DNA of 62,872 nucleotides from NCBI RefSeq assembly GCF_001953885.1, contig NZ_MQUS01000040.1, forward strand, positions 1 to 62,872, given 5' to 3'. This document shows, in pieces, positions 9,571-18,428 of the stretch. A program made the translations under genes and the position numbers. The notes below the pieces were generated by a model that worked only from the letters and a program-made list of their open reading frames with translations, made no database searches and was not told where the DNA came from. Source of the DNA: Streptomyces sp. IMTB 2501. Its GTDB lineage: Bacteria; Actinomycetota; Actinomycetes; Streptomycetales; Streptomycetaceae. Positions within the stretch are counted from its first letter, which is position 1. Every line of letters begins with the position of its first letter.

Positions 9571-9914
9571 CGGTCAACTCCGCTGATGCGGGCCCGCCGG
9601 GGCCGCAGGTCGCCGACTCCTTCGGAGACCGAAGTCCCGCCTGCAGCGGCCTTCTTCGGCTTCGTCGCGGAGCCGGCCACGGCGATGGGCTCGATGAGGT
9701 CGTCCATGGTGCAGTCGAGGATGTCGAGCAGGGCCATGAGGATCTTCAGGCTGAGGCGTTCGGGCCGCTCGACGACGAGCCGGTAGACCTGGCTCGACGA
9801 CAGGCTGATGCCGCGTTCCTTCAGCGGCGGGATGAGGTCGGTGGTGGAGAACATCCCGCGGTCCGCCATGACCTTGCGCAGGTGCCAGTGGCAGTCGAGC
9901 TTGGCGGCCATCAT
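9567..9914 (-). CDS. XRE-type helix-turn-helix protein of the recombinase module
   Basis: A 115-aa protein starting MMAAKLDCHWHLRKVMADRG with an HTH of the Cro/C1 (HTH_26) type; LSSSQVYRLVVERPERLSL is the recognition region, then LLDILDCTMDDLIEPI. The ribosome site GGAAGGA lies 6-8 nt before the ATG at 9914. It sits 14 bp after the stop of the split integrase and overlaps the zinc-ribbon gene by 4 bp, so all three were one operon. Likely controls module expression or guides the recombinase to DNA (inference). Confidence 0.85.
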   Translation of the reverse strand: MMAAKLDCHWHLRKVMADRGMFSTTDLIPPLKERGISLSSSQVYRLVVERPERLSLKILMALLDILDCTMDDLIEPIAVAGSATKPKKAAAGGTSVSEGVGDLRPRRARISGVDR

Positions 9915-9928
9915 CGGGTCCTTCCTCG

Positions 9929-10048
9929 TCAGACGCCGGCGAACGCCGGGGCCAGGGCCTTGCTCAAGGCAGTGTTCATGAAGTCGTCGCTGACGTGCGT
10001 GTAGATGGCCGTGGAGCTGTCGCACTCGTGACCGACTTGCTGCTGGAT
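9929..10048 (-). pseudogene. Split tyrosine recombinase, C-terminal piece (3 of 3)
   Basis: Encodes IIQQQVGHECDSSTAIYTHV to the end, with the H (VGHE) and the nucleophile Tyr (IYTHV) of a phage-type integrase. The frame upstream of 10048 changes abruptly to unrelated sequence. Joined at the shared GGAT (10045-10048 and 15471-15474), it continues exactly in frame from the middle piece. Confidence 0.9.
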
Positions 10049-10093
10049 TATCTTGAGCTTGTTCGCCCGATAGGCCGTTGACCTGGGTGTTCG

Positions 10094-10171
10094 CGTCACG
10101 GTGGTTGTCCGTGACGTAGCGGGTGAGGGCACTGGGGGTTCTTTCAGTAGGGGCTGATCGATATCGATCTG
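10094..10171. repeat. Stem-loop and palindrome in the transposon left end
   Basis: The 211-bp non-coding left end contains an 8-bp inverted repeat CGTCACGG / CCGTGACG (10094-10101 and 10109-10116, 7-nt loop) and a 14-bp palindrome GATCGATATCGATC (10158-10171). They could be recombinase arm sites or, for the stem-loop, a terminator for the kinase gene, which ends at 10260 on the minus strand. Confidence 0.5.
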
Positions 10172-10259
10172 GGATGGGAGCAGTTCCTTTCGAGGGACCA
10201 CTGACCTGGAATACGAATGATCACGGACCTCGCGGGTCGCCGATTACCGAGGCATGCCC

Positions 10260-11417
10260 CTACTCGCAGTAGTGATTCAGGACGTCCGTCAGGTGCCGTG
10301 CCCATCTGTCGTACGTCACGTCGTCGGGTGCGGTCAGCGTGCAGTCGTACGGAACGTCGTCGGTGCACTCGATGAACAGCGTGCATTGCAGGCTGGCGTC
10401 CTTGAGGGTGTGGCCGATGCTCGCGATTTCGTTCCAGGGGAAGTCGATGCTGATGCCGTTAGGTCCGACCAGCCTGATCTCGACCCCGTAAGCATCGATG
10501 ACCATGGCACGTTCGTCGTCCTCAGCCTGGAAGAACTCGGCGTCCTCGGAAGGGAGTTCCTGGGCCTTTCCAGGACCGTCCTCGGCGGGCGGTGCCACGA
10601 GGGCGGGCGGTGGCACCACGAGGGTGGGCGGGTGTGAGGCGTCCACGACCCCGGTGAATGCGTCGAGTAATTGCTCCGTGGTGGGGCGACGAGCCGGGTC
10701 CTTCTCCAGGCAGGCCCCGATGATCCCGCATATGCTCTCCGGGACTGGTGAGAGGTCCGCTTCCGCGTGCACCGAGCGGTACATCAGCATCATCGGTGTG
10801 CCCTCGCCGAAGGCGCTGCCGCCCGCCGCGGCCACGAGGACGGCGCCGAGGGCGAACACATCGGCGGCGCCGGTCACTTCCCGGCCCTCCGCCTGTTCGG
10901 GCGCGAGATAGCCGGGGGTGCCGAAGGCGTGGCCTGTCATGGTCAGCCGGGTGGACTCGACGGCCCGGGCAATGCCGAAGTCCAGGACCCGTGGACCGTC
11001 CGGCGCCATGATGATGTTGCCCGGCTTCAGGTCGCGATGCACGAGCCCGCATCCGTGCACCGCCTGGAGCGCCTCCGCCAGCGCCGCGCCGAGCTGTCGC
11101 AACTCCCCCTCGGCCATGTGCTCTTCGGCGGCGATCAAGTGGGCGAGGGTCGGACCTGGCACATACGCCGTGGCCAGCCACGGCGGCTCTCCGTCCGGAT
11201 CGGCGTCCACCACCTGCGCCGTGTGGAAGCCGCCGACCCTGCGCGCCGCGTCCACCTCGGCCCGGAACCGGGCCCGGAAGGCCGTGTCTGCGGCCAGCTC
11301 TGGCCTAGCCACCTTTACCGCCAGCAGACGCCCGCCGCGCGACCGGGCCAGGTAGACCGTGCCCATCCCGCCCGCACCGAGTTCCCGCACCACGGCGTAC
11401 GATCCGATCCGTTCCAA
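10260..11417 (-). CDS. Cytoplasmic Hanks-type Ser/Thr protein kinase (transposon cargo)
   Basis: A 385-aa kinase: glycine loop GAGGMGTVYLA (about residue 14), catalytic Lys in LLAVKVA, HRDLKPGNI, DFGIA, a GTPGYLAPEQ activation end and an APE-like EQAEG. After a Pro/Ala linker (about 270-300) the last 95 residues form a separate beta-rich domain (VIDAYGVEIRLVGPNGISID onward), possibly PH-like. No membrane helix, so it acts in the cytoplasm. It lies downstream of tnpC inside the Tn554-like element in the same orientation. Substrate unknown; kinases carried this way may aid persistence or defence (inference). Confidence 0.9.
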   Translation of the reverse strand: MERIGSYAVVRELGAGGMGTVYLARSRGGRLLAVKVARPELAADTAFRARFRAEVDAARRVGGFHTAQVVDADPDGEPPWLATAYVPGPTLAHLIAAEEHMAEGELRQLGAALAEALQAVHGCGLVHRDLKPGNIIMAPDGPRVLDFGIARAVESTRLTMTGHAFGTPGYLAPEQAEGREVTGAADVFALGAVLVAAAGGSAFGEGTPMMLMYRSVHAEADLSPVPESICGIIGACLEKDPARRPTTEQLLDAFTGVVDASHPPTLVVPPPALVAPPAEDGPGKAQELPSEDAEFFQAEDDERAMVIDAYGVEIRLVGPNGISIDFPWNEIASIGHTLKDASLQCTLFIECTDDVPYDCTLTAPDDVTYDRWARHLTDVLNHYCE

Positions 11418-11525
11418 CTAGTTCTCCCCCAAACGCCCTTCACGTCTTCCTTGTATCTACCGTGTCCCGTCCGTACCAGCCCTCGGGTGTCTCTCGTCTC
11501 GGGACTGGCCGTGCACATGAAACAT

Positions 11526-11999
11526 TTACCCGGGACCACCACGTCGATGAGGTGAAGACGATGCGAGCGCGTTACCCCACCTGGGATTATCCGCTCCTGC
11601 CCGTGGTGGGTTGGTGCGAGTTGTCGCGACGCGTTGTTCACCGAGTGCGCGGGCGAGTTGCTCGCGAAGTTGCTGATTCTCCTCGGTGAGCCGCCGGATG
11701 CGGGCGTTGGCGGCTTCGAGGCGCCGCAGCAAGGACGCGTCGGAAGTGCGTTGACGTGCGGGAACCGGTGATCTGGGCTCTCGGCGGTGCGCTGCCCGCA
11801 GTTGCTCGATCTCCGTTCGCAGGTCCGGCTGGGCATAAAGCCACGACCGGGACACTCCGGCCCGCTTGGCGACGGTCTCGAAGGTGACCGGCTCGCCCGC
11901 GGCATCGAGGGTGCGGAGGGCCTTGATGGCCTTGGCGCGGGTGTACTCGCTGCGACGACGGGCGGCATCGACGATGTGTTGGCTGTTGTCAGCTCGCAT
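11526..11999 (-). CDS. tnpC: TnpC, DUF6262 family
   Basis: A 157-aa protein with an N-terminal HTH (EPVTFETVAKRAGVSRSWLY) and a C-terminal coiled coil (LLRRLEAANARIRRLTEENQ), the DUF6262 design found as the third gene of Tn554-type transposons, where TnpC sets insertion orientation and efficiency. It overlaps the end of tnpB by 11 bp. The 108 bp between it and the kinase show nothing decisive. Confidence 0.85.
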   Translation of the reverse strand: MRADNSQHIVDAARRRSEYTRAKAIKALRTLDAAGEPVTFETVAKRAGVSRSWLYAQPDLRTEIEQLRAAHRREPRSPVPARQRTSDASLLRRLEAANARIRRLTEENQQLREQLARALGEQRVATTRTNPPRAGADNPRWGNALASSSPHRRGGPG

Positions 12000-14241
12000 C
12001 GGCTGTCGCCTCCGACTGCACGGGATCGGACTCCAGGCCGGTGATGATCTTCTCCAGGTTGCCGAGGACTTGGCGGTTCATCTCGACCACACGCGCTTGG
12101 CCGCGGGCCTCGGCGGCCGAGAGGATCTGCAGCAGCTGCTGCCGTTGCTCGCGGTGCTGCGGCAGGAACTCGGGGGTGGTGACGAACATCGGGCATGTCA
12201 GGCAAGCGTTGGCATGCGGACAGACCTTCTGAACCGGCAAGCCGCAGTAGCCGTTGGGCAGGGCCTGAGTCACGCGGCCGAGCCGCTGCTTGGCCCAGGT
12301 GGCCTCAGCCAGCGGGCCTTCGGGATCGATGGTGACGCTCTCGCCCTTGATGTTGACCTTGCGGGCCTTCTCCCAGTGCCGGCGGACCGTGGTGTCGTGC
12401 AGCCGGGCATAGTGGGCGGTCATCTCGCCGGAAGCGTGATCGAGAAGGACGCGTACGACTTCCTGCGGGACATCCCGATTGATCAGCCTGGTCCCAAAAG
12501 TGTGACGCCATTGATGAGGCGTCAGATGAACGGTCCTGCCGTGTTCGTCACGCACGTCGCACCGCTCCAGCCAGCGATCGAGCTGCCCGCGGTAGGAGTG
12601 CGTGGTCAGCGGCCTCGTGCCGTCGGGGTTCATCCGGGGTGCCGGGAACAGCCACCGGCTGCCGCCGGGCCAGCTGTGCAGGACGCGCTGCTGCTGGGCG
12701 ACGATCTCGTTCTCGACTTCCTCATCGATCGGGACCAGGGCTTCGCGTTTCATCTTCCGGTTGAGGTAGCGCAGGTAGGCGGCGCCGTCGGCGTCCCGGA
12801 TGATGCAGTCGAAGGGCAGGTTGCAGGCATCGCCGACCCGCAGTCCGCAGCGCATGAGGATCAAGGTCAGCACGCGGCTATCGGGGTTGTGCCAGCGGTC
12901 GAGGCTGGCGGGCTGTTCGACCTGGGCCATCACGTGTTCGGCCAGCCCCCGGGGCAGCCTCTTGTCGGGGCGGGGGAAGTCGTCGGGGTAGAAGGTCGCG
13001 TTCGCCGGGGGGCTGGGATCCCAGCCGTGGCGGCGCACGGCGTGGAAGAACGCGTTCAGCGAGCCGATGTCCCGGCTGCGGGAATGGGTCGAGCGCGGAT
13101 CCAGGGCCAGGTCGGCGAGGTAGCGTTCCAGCACGGTCCGGTCCACGCGAGCGAGCGTGTCGGCGGCGAGGTGGGGATCGGCCAGGAAGCCGGAGAAGCG
13201 GTTGAGGGCCAGGATGTCGATGACGGCCTGGTTGGCGCTGCGGCCGATGCTCAGCCGCCAGCGCACGAACCTCTTGGCCGGCTCACGCAGCCACGGCTGG
13301 GTGATGCGGTCGAACCGCAGCCGGGCCCGGGTGCCCTCGACGCCGAGTCGGCGCAGTTCCCACACGTCACGAGGGAACTCGCTCTCCCAGCCGCTGCCGT
13401 GGACGAGGTCTTCCAGATGCGTGTACGCATAGCGCAGGAAGGCCAGTTGCCCGTTCTGGCTGTGGCTGGCACCTCGCATCGCCGCGTAGTACTCGCTCCA
13501 CCGCTCCATCGACCACTCCAACAGCGACGCGGTGCCGCTGGCGGCGGCCAGCCGGATCACCGGAGCGACTGCCGAGCTGTGGGTGTTGACCTGCCGCTCG
13601 TCGTGACGGTGCTGAAGGGCGTACTGCAGCTCCAGCCGCAGCTGCCGTTGTCCGTCCAACGGCCGGAAGTCGAACCGGTCGTCGCCGGCTGCCTCACAGC
13701 GGCGCACGAACTCCTCGATCTCGGGACGGTTGACGGCCTGCCAGCGGGATTTGTGGTTGTGGCAGAACGGCGACCTCCCCTGAGCCCACAGGCTGCAGAA
13801 CGACAGCCGGCAGACCCGGCGGCCGTCGTCTTCGATCACCGGCAGGCCCGCGGTCCAGGTCTCCTTGTCGGGCATGCCCGCCCGCTCCCAGAAGCCGTGG
13901 TGGCTCACACACAAGCCCTGGCGAGCTGCCCCGAAGCGGCAGCCGACGATGGCGCAGGCCGTCAGTTCGGCCCGTCCGACCGGGCCGGCTCCGGGATCGG
14001 CGATGAACGCTTCAACATCCGGTTTCCCGCGGCGCTGCCAGCGGTAGTAGTGGCCGCGGCAGAGCTGGCGGGTGCGGGGCTGGCGCGGGCAGCCGGGAAC
14101 CCGGCATGCCCCCAGACCGAAGATCAGGTCCCCGGGTTCGGGGATGAACACATCCACCCGGAACTCCGGCCGAACGGCAGCCATCAGCTTGCCCAGCAGC
14201 CCGGCGCCGGGGGCCGGAACGGGCGACTGCGACTCGCTCAC
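11989..14241 (-). CDS. tnpB: TnpB, large tyrosine recombinase of Tn554-like element
   Basis: A 750-aa recombinase starting at the GTG at 14241, which overlaps the tnpA stop (GTGA). The N-terminal third has Cys/His motifs (CRVPGC, CRGHY, CAIVGC, CHNHK). The catalytic core shows R in MRCGLRVGD, HQWRHTFGTRL (HxxR), LLDHASGEMTAHYARL with the nucleophile Tyr, and a Cys cluster near the end (CPHANACLTCPMF). All active residues are kept, so it looks functional. TnpA and TnpB act together on the element ends. Confidence 0.9.
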   Translation of the reverse strand: MSESQSPVPAPGAGLLGKLMAAVRPEFRVDVFIPEPGDLIFGLGACRVPGCPRQPRTRQLCRGHYYRWQRRGKPDVEAFIADPGAGPVGRAELTACAIVGCRFGAARQGLCVSHHGFWERAGMPDKETWTAGLPVIEDDGRRVCRLSFCSLWAQGRSPFCHNHKSRWQAVNRPEIEEFVRRCEAAGDDRFDFRPLDGQRQLRLELQYALQHRHDERQVNTHSSAVAPVIRLAAASGTASLLEWSMERWSEYYAAMRGASHSQNGQLAFLRYAYTHLEDLVHGSGWESEFPRDVWELRRLGVEGTRARLRFDRITQPWLREPAKRFVRWRLSIGRSANQAVIDILALNRFSGFLADPHLAADTLARVDRTVLERYLADLALDPRSTHSRSRDIGSLNAFFHAVRRHGWDPSPPANATFYPDDFPRPDKRLPRGLAEHVMAQVEQPASLDRWHNPDSRVLTLILMRCGLRVGDACNLPFDCIIRDADGAAYLRYLNRKMKREALVPIDEEVENEIVAQQQRVLHSWPGGSRWLFPAPRMNPDGTRPLTTHSYRGQLDRWLERCDVRDEHGRTVHLTPHQWRHTFGTRLINRDVPQEVVRVLLDHASGEMTAHYARLHDTTVRRHWEKARKVNIKGESVTIDPEGPLAEATWAKQRLGRVTQALPNGYCGLPVQKVCPHANACLTCPMFVTTPEFLPQHREQRQQLLQILSAAEARGQARVVEMNRQVLGNLEKIITGLESDPVQSEATADAS

Positions 14242-15347
14242 CAGCGCACCTCCCGGCCGGTCAGGAATCCCGCGGCCTCCAGAGCACGGCGGGCGTCCTC
14301 CACGGACAAGTGGCCGTAGATGTCGTGCGTGGTGGCGATCGAGGAATGTCCAAGCAAAGTGCTGACCACTTCGATCGGCACCCCCTGCCGCAGAAGCAAG
14401 GTCGCTCGGGTATGCCGGAGCCAGTGGGGATCGAAGTCGAAGCCGGTGTCGCGACGTAGCCGCAGGACGAGATCGTAGACGGATGCGTAGGTCAGTGGGC
14501 GCCCGTAGGAGCCACCCCACAGGTTGACGAACATGTAGTCGCTGTCGAGGTCGCCGTACTCGCCGTGGAGGTAGTCGGCATAGAGCCGTACGATCTCGGG
14601 ACCGACGGGAACGGTGCGGGGCGAGGCGGACTTGGCCCTCGCCCGGTTGTCATTGACGCGCGGGGTGACGGTCAACTCGCCCTCTGCCGCCGCCAGATCC
14701 TCATGCCGCAGCCCCAGGGCCTCACCGATCCGGACACCGGTCTCCCACAACAGCGCGAACAAGAATCGGTCCCGCAGGCGAGTACAGGTGTCCAGGATCG
14801 CCTGGGCCTGGGCGGCGGTCAGGATCGTCGGATGCGTGCGGGGTGTCTTCAGCTTGATCGTGCGATGCCGCTCTGGCTGGCCGCCGGCCAGGTGATACAA
14901 GAATGGCTTCCAGCCCGTGCGGCGGGCGCGGACCGGCTGCAGCTCGGTGACGAGATCGCCGAGGTCCACACCGTGTCGTGCATGGAAGACGTACAGACCG
15001 CTGACCGCGGACAGCTTCCGGTTGACCGTGGTCACCCCGCAGTGATGCTCCGCCGAGGGCAGCAACGTCACACCACCGTTCCGGCCCGCGGGCGGCAGCC
15101 GGAGCCAGGCGACGAACTCGCCCAAGTCCTCCAGCCTGACCTCACGCCAGTCCAGACCGCGCCGGTCGAGAAAGACGAACCAGTCCTTCAGATCATGGGC
15201 GTATGCCTTGATCGTGTTCGGCGACCGCTCGATGTCGGTCAGGTAGGCGAGGTAGCGCTCGATCGGCTCGACTGTCCCGCCCTCGTCGCCGAGGACCGTC
15301 CATGACTCAAGCGACGAGTCGGGCATCAGCACCCGTTGCACCAGCAT
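14238..15347 (-). CDS. tnpA: TnpA, tyrosine recombinase of Tn554-like element
   Basis: A 369-aa recombinase, close to the 361 aa of staphylococcal Tn554 TnpA. N-terminal SAM-like core-binding domain (VEPIERYLAYLTDIERSPNT), catalytic residues R in WETGVRIGEAL, HWLRHTRATLL (HxxR), LLGHSSIATTHDIYGH with Tyr. The start at 15347 has GGGAGG 5 nt upstream; an ATG at 15446 is less likely as it lacks this. It lies 123 bp from the right end of the element. Confidence 0.92.
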   Translation of the reverse strand: MLVQRVLMPDSSLESWTVLGDEGGTVEPIERYLAYLTDIERSPNTIKAYAHDLKDWFVFLDRRGLDWREVRLEDLGEFVAWLRLPPAGRNGGVTLLPSAEHHCGVTTVNRKLSAVSGLYVFHARHGVDLGDLVTELQPVRARRTGWKPFLYHLAGGQPERHRTIKLKTPRTHPTILTAAQAQAILDTCTRLRDRFLFALLWETGVRIGEALGLRHEDLAAAEGELTVTPRVNDNRARAKSASPRTVPVGPEIVRLYADYLHGEYGDLDSDYMFVNLWGGSYGRPLTYASVYDLVLRLRRDTGFDFDPHWLRHTRATLLLRQGVPIEVVSTLLGHSSIATTHDIYGHLSVEDARRALEAAGFLTGREVRW

Positions 15348-15470
15348 CAAACCTCCCGGGGAACTGCCTGGTGGACGGCGGTAGATAACCACCTCCACCA
15401 CACAGATCTCCGCCCGCCTCGGGCTCGTGCTGCACGTCATGGACACACTGCTGAGGACTCAAGAGAAGCA

Positions 15471-15979
15471 GGATAAATCGCCCATCTACTCCGTCTTCGG
15501 TCAAATGTGTGACGTATGAATGGCGGATTGAGTGCGGAACTAAGTCTTTTGGGAGTTTTAGGGCGTCGCGGTATGCCTCGAACCGGTCGTTGATGGAGCC
15601 GGGCTGGAGGCGTCCGCCGCGTTCGGTGATCCAGAGCGCCGGGTGGTCGGGGAACCCGAAGCGCGGCCGGGCGTTCTCGACGTAGTCCGCGACCGCCTCG
15701 ACGGCCCAGTCCATAACCGACAGCACGTTCCGACGCCGTGGCGGCTGGCCCTTCTTCGCCTTGCCGTAACGGACGTTGAGTGTGCCGTACCGGCCGAACT
15801 GGCGAGCCTTCGGGTTCCGCCCGAAGTCGACCACGTCCAGCTTGGACGTCTCGGTCCGGCGAAGACCCCATCCGTAGATGACCTTGAAGAGGGTCGCGTC
15901 ACGGTAGGCGGCGAGGGCTCCCTTGCGTTTGGACTTCACCGCGCGTGCGACCTGGTCGTCGGCGTAGTCGAGGAACCGC
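15471..15979 (-). pseudogene. Split tyrosine recombinase, middle piece (2 of 3)
   Basis: Reads QRFLDYADDQVARAVKSKRK through FKVIYGWGLRRTETSKLDVV (catalytic Arg) to VPHSIRHSYVTHLTEDGVD (HxxR). It is bounded on the right by the IS21 end at 15980 and on the left by the Tn554-like core GGAT. A false frame continues into the transposon (RFILLLLSPQQ). It cannot be active alone. Confidence 0.9.
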
Positions 15980-16047
15980 TGTCAACGTCGGCGATATTCC
16001 CCAGGGGGCCTGTCGGCGCAATGGGACACCCCTGGGGTGTCGGTGAG

Positions 16048-16818
16048 TCAGCTGGTCGGGGGCTTGGGGGTGCCGTTGGGGCCCTTCGGTCGCTTGTTGG
16101 GACGGTAGCTTGGGCCGTTCATGATGACTTGGTGGCTGGCGTTGATCAGCCGGTCGAGGAGTGACTCGGCGACGACGGGGTTCGGGAAGAGCGGATACCA
16201 GTCGCTGGGCGCCCTGTTGCTCGTGATGATCAGAGAACGTCCCTGCCGCTCGGAGACCAACTCGTAGAGATCGTCGGCCTGCGAGGCGTTCATCTGCCGC
16301 ATGGCGAAGTCATCGAGGATGAGCAGGTCGGGGCGGATGAGGTCGCGCATGCGCTTGTCCCAGGTGCGATCCGCGTGGCCGCCGGCGAGCTCGGCCAGGA
16401 CCCGGCTGGTCTTGGAGAAACGGACGTTGGCGCCCTGTCGGACGGCCTGGTGACCGAGGGCCTGGGCGACGTGTGTCTTTCCGACCCCGACGGGCCCGAA
16501 CAAAATGACGGACTCACCGGAGTGGAGCCATCGCAGGGCCGCCAGGTCGCGGATCTGGGCCGCGGGTAGCTTCGGGGAGGCGTTGAAGTCGAAGCCCTCC
16601 AAGGTGGCCTGCTGCTCGAACTTCGCCCGCCGCAGGCGCCGTTCGAGCGCGACGGATTCACGGCGGGTGATCTCGTCCTGGCAGAGAACCTGCAGGAAAT
16701 CGAGGTGCCCGAGCTCGCCGCCCTGGGCCTGGGTGAGGCGGGCGTCGAGTGTCTCGAGCATCCCGGACAGCCGCAGGATCTTGAGCGAGTCACGCAGAGC
16801 GGTGGTCATCACGCTCAC
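16048..16818 (-). CDS. istB: IstB, transposition helper ATPase
   Basis: A 256-aa AAA+ ATPase with Walker A FGPVGVGKTH and Walker B LLILDDFAM, the family's N-terminal helical region (ILRLSGMLETLDARLTQAQG) and a sensor ITSNRAP. The GTG start at 16818 overlaps the istA stop by 4 bp, implying coupled translation. In IS21 elements IstB oligomers choose the target and activate IstA. The lysine/proline-rich tail (PNKRPKGPNGTPKPPTS) is common in the family. Confidence 0.95.
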   Translation of the reverse strand: MSVMTTALRDSLKILRLSGMLETLDARLTQAQGGELGHLDFLQVLCQDEITRRESVALERRLRRAKFEQQATLEGFDFNASPKLPAAQIRDLAALRWLHSGESVILFGPVGVGKTHVAQALGHQAVRQGANVRFSKTSRVLAELAGGHADRTWDKRMRDLIRPDLLILDDFAMRQMNASQADDLYELVSERQGRSLIITSNRAPSDWYPLFPNPVVAESLLDRLINASHQVIMNGPSYRPNKRPKGPNGTPKPPTS

Positions 16819-18428
16819 CGGGCGACCTCCTCGACGTCGTCGTTCCCCTGGTCGTCGCGGACGTCATCGGGAATCTGCAGGGGGATGTCGGTGGCGAACA
16901 GGCCCTCGGGGCCGTGTAGGAAGGCCGAGGCGCCACCGTCTCCGGTCTCGGGTTCCGGGTCGGTCTCGGTGCCGGCGACAAGGATGCCCTTGACGGTGCG
17001 ATAGGATGGGTCGCCGACCGTGATCGCCTTGCGGCAGGCGGCTTCGAGCCTGATGTCGCCGTACTTCTTGCGCAGCCCGAGCACCCCCTGGGCTGCCCGG
17101 AGCCGGTAGAGGGCGTTGACCTCCAGGAGCTGGTCGATCACCTCCCGGCAGGCATCCCCGACCTGGGATGCCTGACCGCGACACCAGATCGGCGTGCGCA
17201 TCTGAAAGGCGATCTTCTCCGGCGGGTAGTCCGTCTTGTCGGTGCGTTTGCCCTGCTCAAGTGCCGCGTGCGTCTTGACCAGTTCACCCTCGTGGAAGAC
17301 CTGCACCATGGTGGCGGTGGAGCGGACATCGACGCGGCGGCCGATCAGCTTCCAGGGCACCGAGTAGAGGGTCCGGCCGACCTTGATGTGGATGTCCGGG
17401 CCGACCGTCGCCTTCGACCACCGCGCCAGCACGAACGGCGCCTCGGGCAACGGCAGCAGCACCGGCGCCTCGATGGACTCGAACACCGCCAAGGGAGCCG
17501 CCCCGCCCAGCGGACGGCACTGCCGCTGACCTGCGACATTACGGGACCAGAGCAGGGCCTCGGCCTGCATGTGCTCCAGCGAGGTGAACGTCCGCCCGCG
17601 CCAGTAGGAGTCGCGGACGTAGGGCATGGGCCGCTCCACTCTGGGCTTGTCCTTCGGCTTCAAAGCCCGGGCCGGATCCACCAACGCCCCATAGTAGGAG
17701 GCGAGTTCGGCATACGACTTGTTGATCTTCGGGTCGTAGAGGTCCGGCTTGTCGACCCCGGTCTTGAGGTTGTCCGGCACCAGTCGGCGCGGGAGGCCGA
17801 AGTAGCGAAACGCCTCCACGTGGGCTTGTGTCCAGGCGTGCTGGTCCATGTGGGCCACCGGGCGGACGAACATGTGCCGGGAGGCAGGCAGCACCATCAC
17901 GAACGCCCAAATCCGGTGCCGCCGACCGGTGTTGGGGTTGATCCACTGCCCCAGGAAGCCGTAGTCGATCTGGGCCTCCGAGCCCGGCTCGACGTTCTCC
18001 CTCAGCACGGTGACCTTGGCGCGGGCGGCCTCGTCGGGCAGGTTCTCGTGTACCCACCGGCGGAACGAGGTCAGCCCCGCCTGCAGCTTGCGCTCGTCGC
18101 GCAGCCGCTGGTGGATCATGGTCACCGTGCAGGTGTTCAGCAGTTCCACCACGTAGTCGCGGTGCTTCTCGATCTCCGGCCAAGTCAGTTGACTCAAGCG
18201 CCTGTTGGCCTGCTCGGGGAACCAGCTCTTGATCAGTTTCGCCCAGTCGGGCTCGCTCATCGGCGGGCCGCCCGGCGTGATCCCGGCCGCCTCGGCCGGC
18301 GCCAGGTACTTCCTGATCGTCTTGCGGTCCAGCCCCAGCGACGCCGCCAGCTGCGTCTTCGAGCGGCCCGCGTACCAGTGGACGTAGATCTCCACGATGT
18401 CCGTCACGGTGAATGTTCTCCTTGCCAT
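16815..18428 (-). CDS. istA: IstA, IS21-family DDE transposase
   Basis: A 537-aa transposase. N-terminal HTH (YVHWYAGRSKTQLAASLGLD), then an rve-type catalytic core: first Asp in AQIDYGFLGQW, second Asp in RRLVPDNLKTGV, Glu in PKDKPRVERPMPYVRD. An SH3-like C-terminal region includes PWKLIGRRVDVR. ATG at 18428 fits the family start MARRTFTVTDIVEIYVHWY; the ribosome site is weak. Intact. Confidence 0.93.
   Translation of the reverse strand: MARRTFTVTDIVEIYVHWYAGRSKTQLAASLGLDRKTIRKYLAPAEAAGITPGGPPMSEPDWAKLIKSWFPEQANRRLSQLTWPEIEKHRDYVVELLNTCTVTMIHQRLRDERKLQAGLTSFRRWVHENLPDEAARAKVTVLRENVEPGSEAQIDYGFLGQWINPNTGRRHRIWAFVMVLPASRHMFVRPVAHMDQHAWTQAHVEAFRYFGLPRRLVPDNLKTGVDKPDLYDPKINKSYAELASYYGALVDPARALKPKDKPRVERPMPYVRDSYWRGRTFTSLEHMQAEALLWSRNVAGQRQCRPLGGAAPLAVFESIEAPVLLPLPEAPFVLARWSKATVGPDIHIKVGRTLYSVPWKLIGRRVDVRSTATMVQVFHEGELVKTHAALEQGKRTDKTDYPPEKIAFQMRTPIWCRGQASQVGDACREVIDQLLEVNALYRLRAAQGVLGLRKKYGDIRLEAACRKAITVGDPSYRTVKGILVAGTETDPEPETGDGGASAFLHGPEGLFATDIPLQIPDDVRDDQGNDDVEEVAR

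Larger units (their letters stand above)
10045..15474 (-). mobile_element. Tn554-like transposon with a protein-kinase cargo
   Basis: About 5.43 kb between two copies of GGAT (10045-10048; 15471-15474), probably the recombination core since Tn554-type elements transpose by site-specific recombination without classic duplications. It carries tnpA-tnpB-tnpC and, downstream of tnpC where Tn554 carries its passengers, a Ser/Thr kinase. A CTTGAG hexamer lies near both ends in inverted orientation (10052-10057; 15458-15463). Deleting the element fuses the two outer halves of a tyrosine recombinase in frame, which fixes the boundaries. Confidence 0.85.

Noticed and set aside
8089..9786. A 565-codon plus-strand frame opposite the zinc-ribbon gene
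   Set aside because: Shadow: the opposite strand has clear CxxC arrays and an operon start, and this frame has no domain.
11866..14319. An 817-codon plus-strand frame opposite tnpB
   Set aside because: Shadow of tnpB, typical of high-GC DNA; no recognisable domain.
15971..15985. A 7-bp ACCGCTG target duplication for IS21
   Set aside because: Three of the seven bases belong to the element ends (TGT at the left, A at the right); aligning the inverted repeats gives a 4-bp CCGC duplication, and only this restores the host frame.
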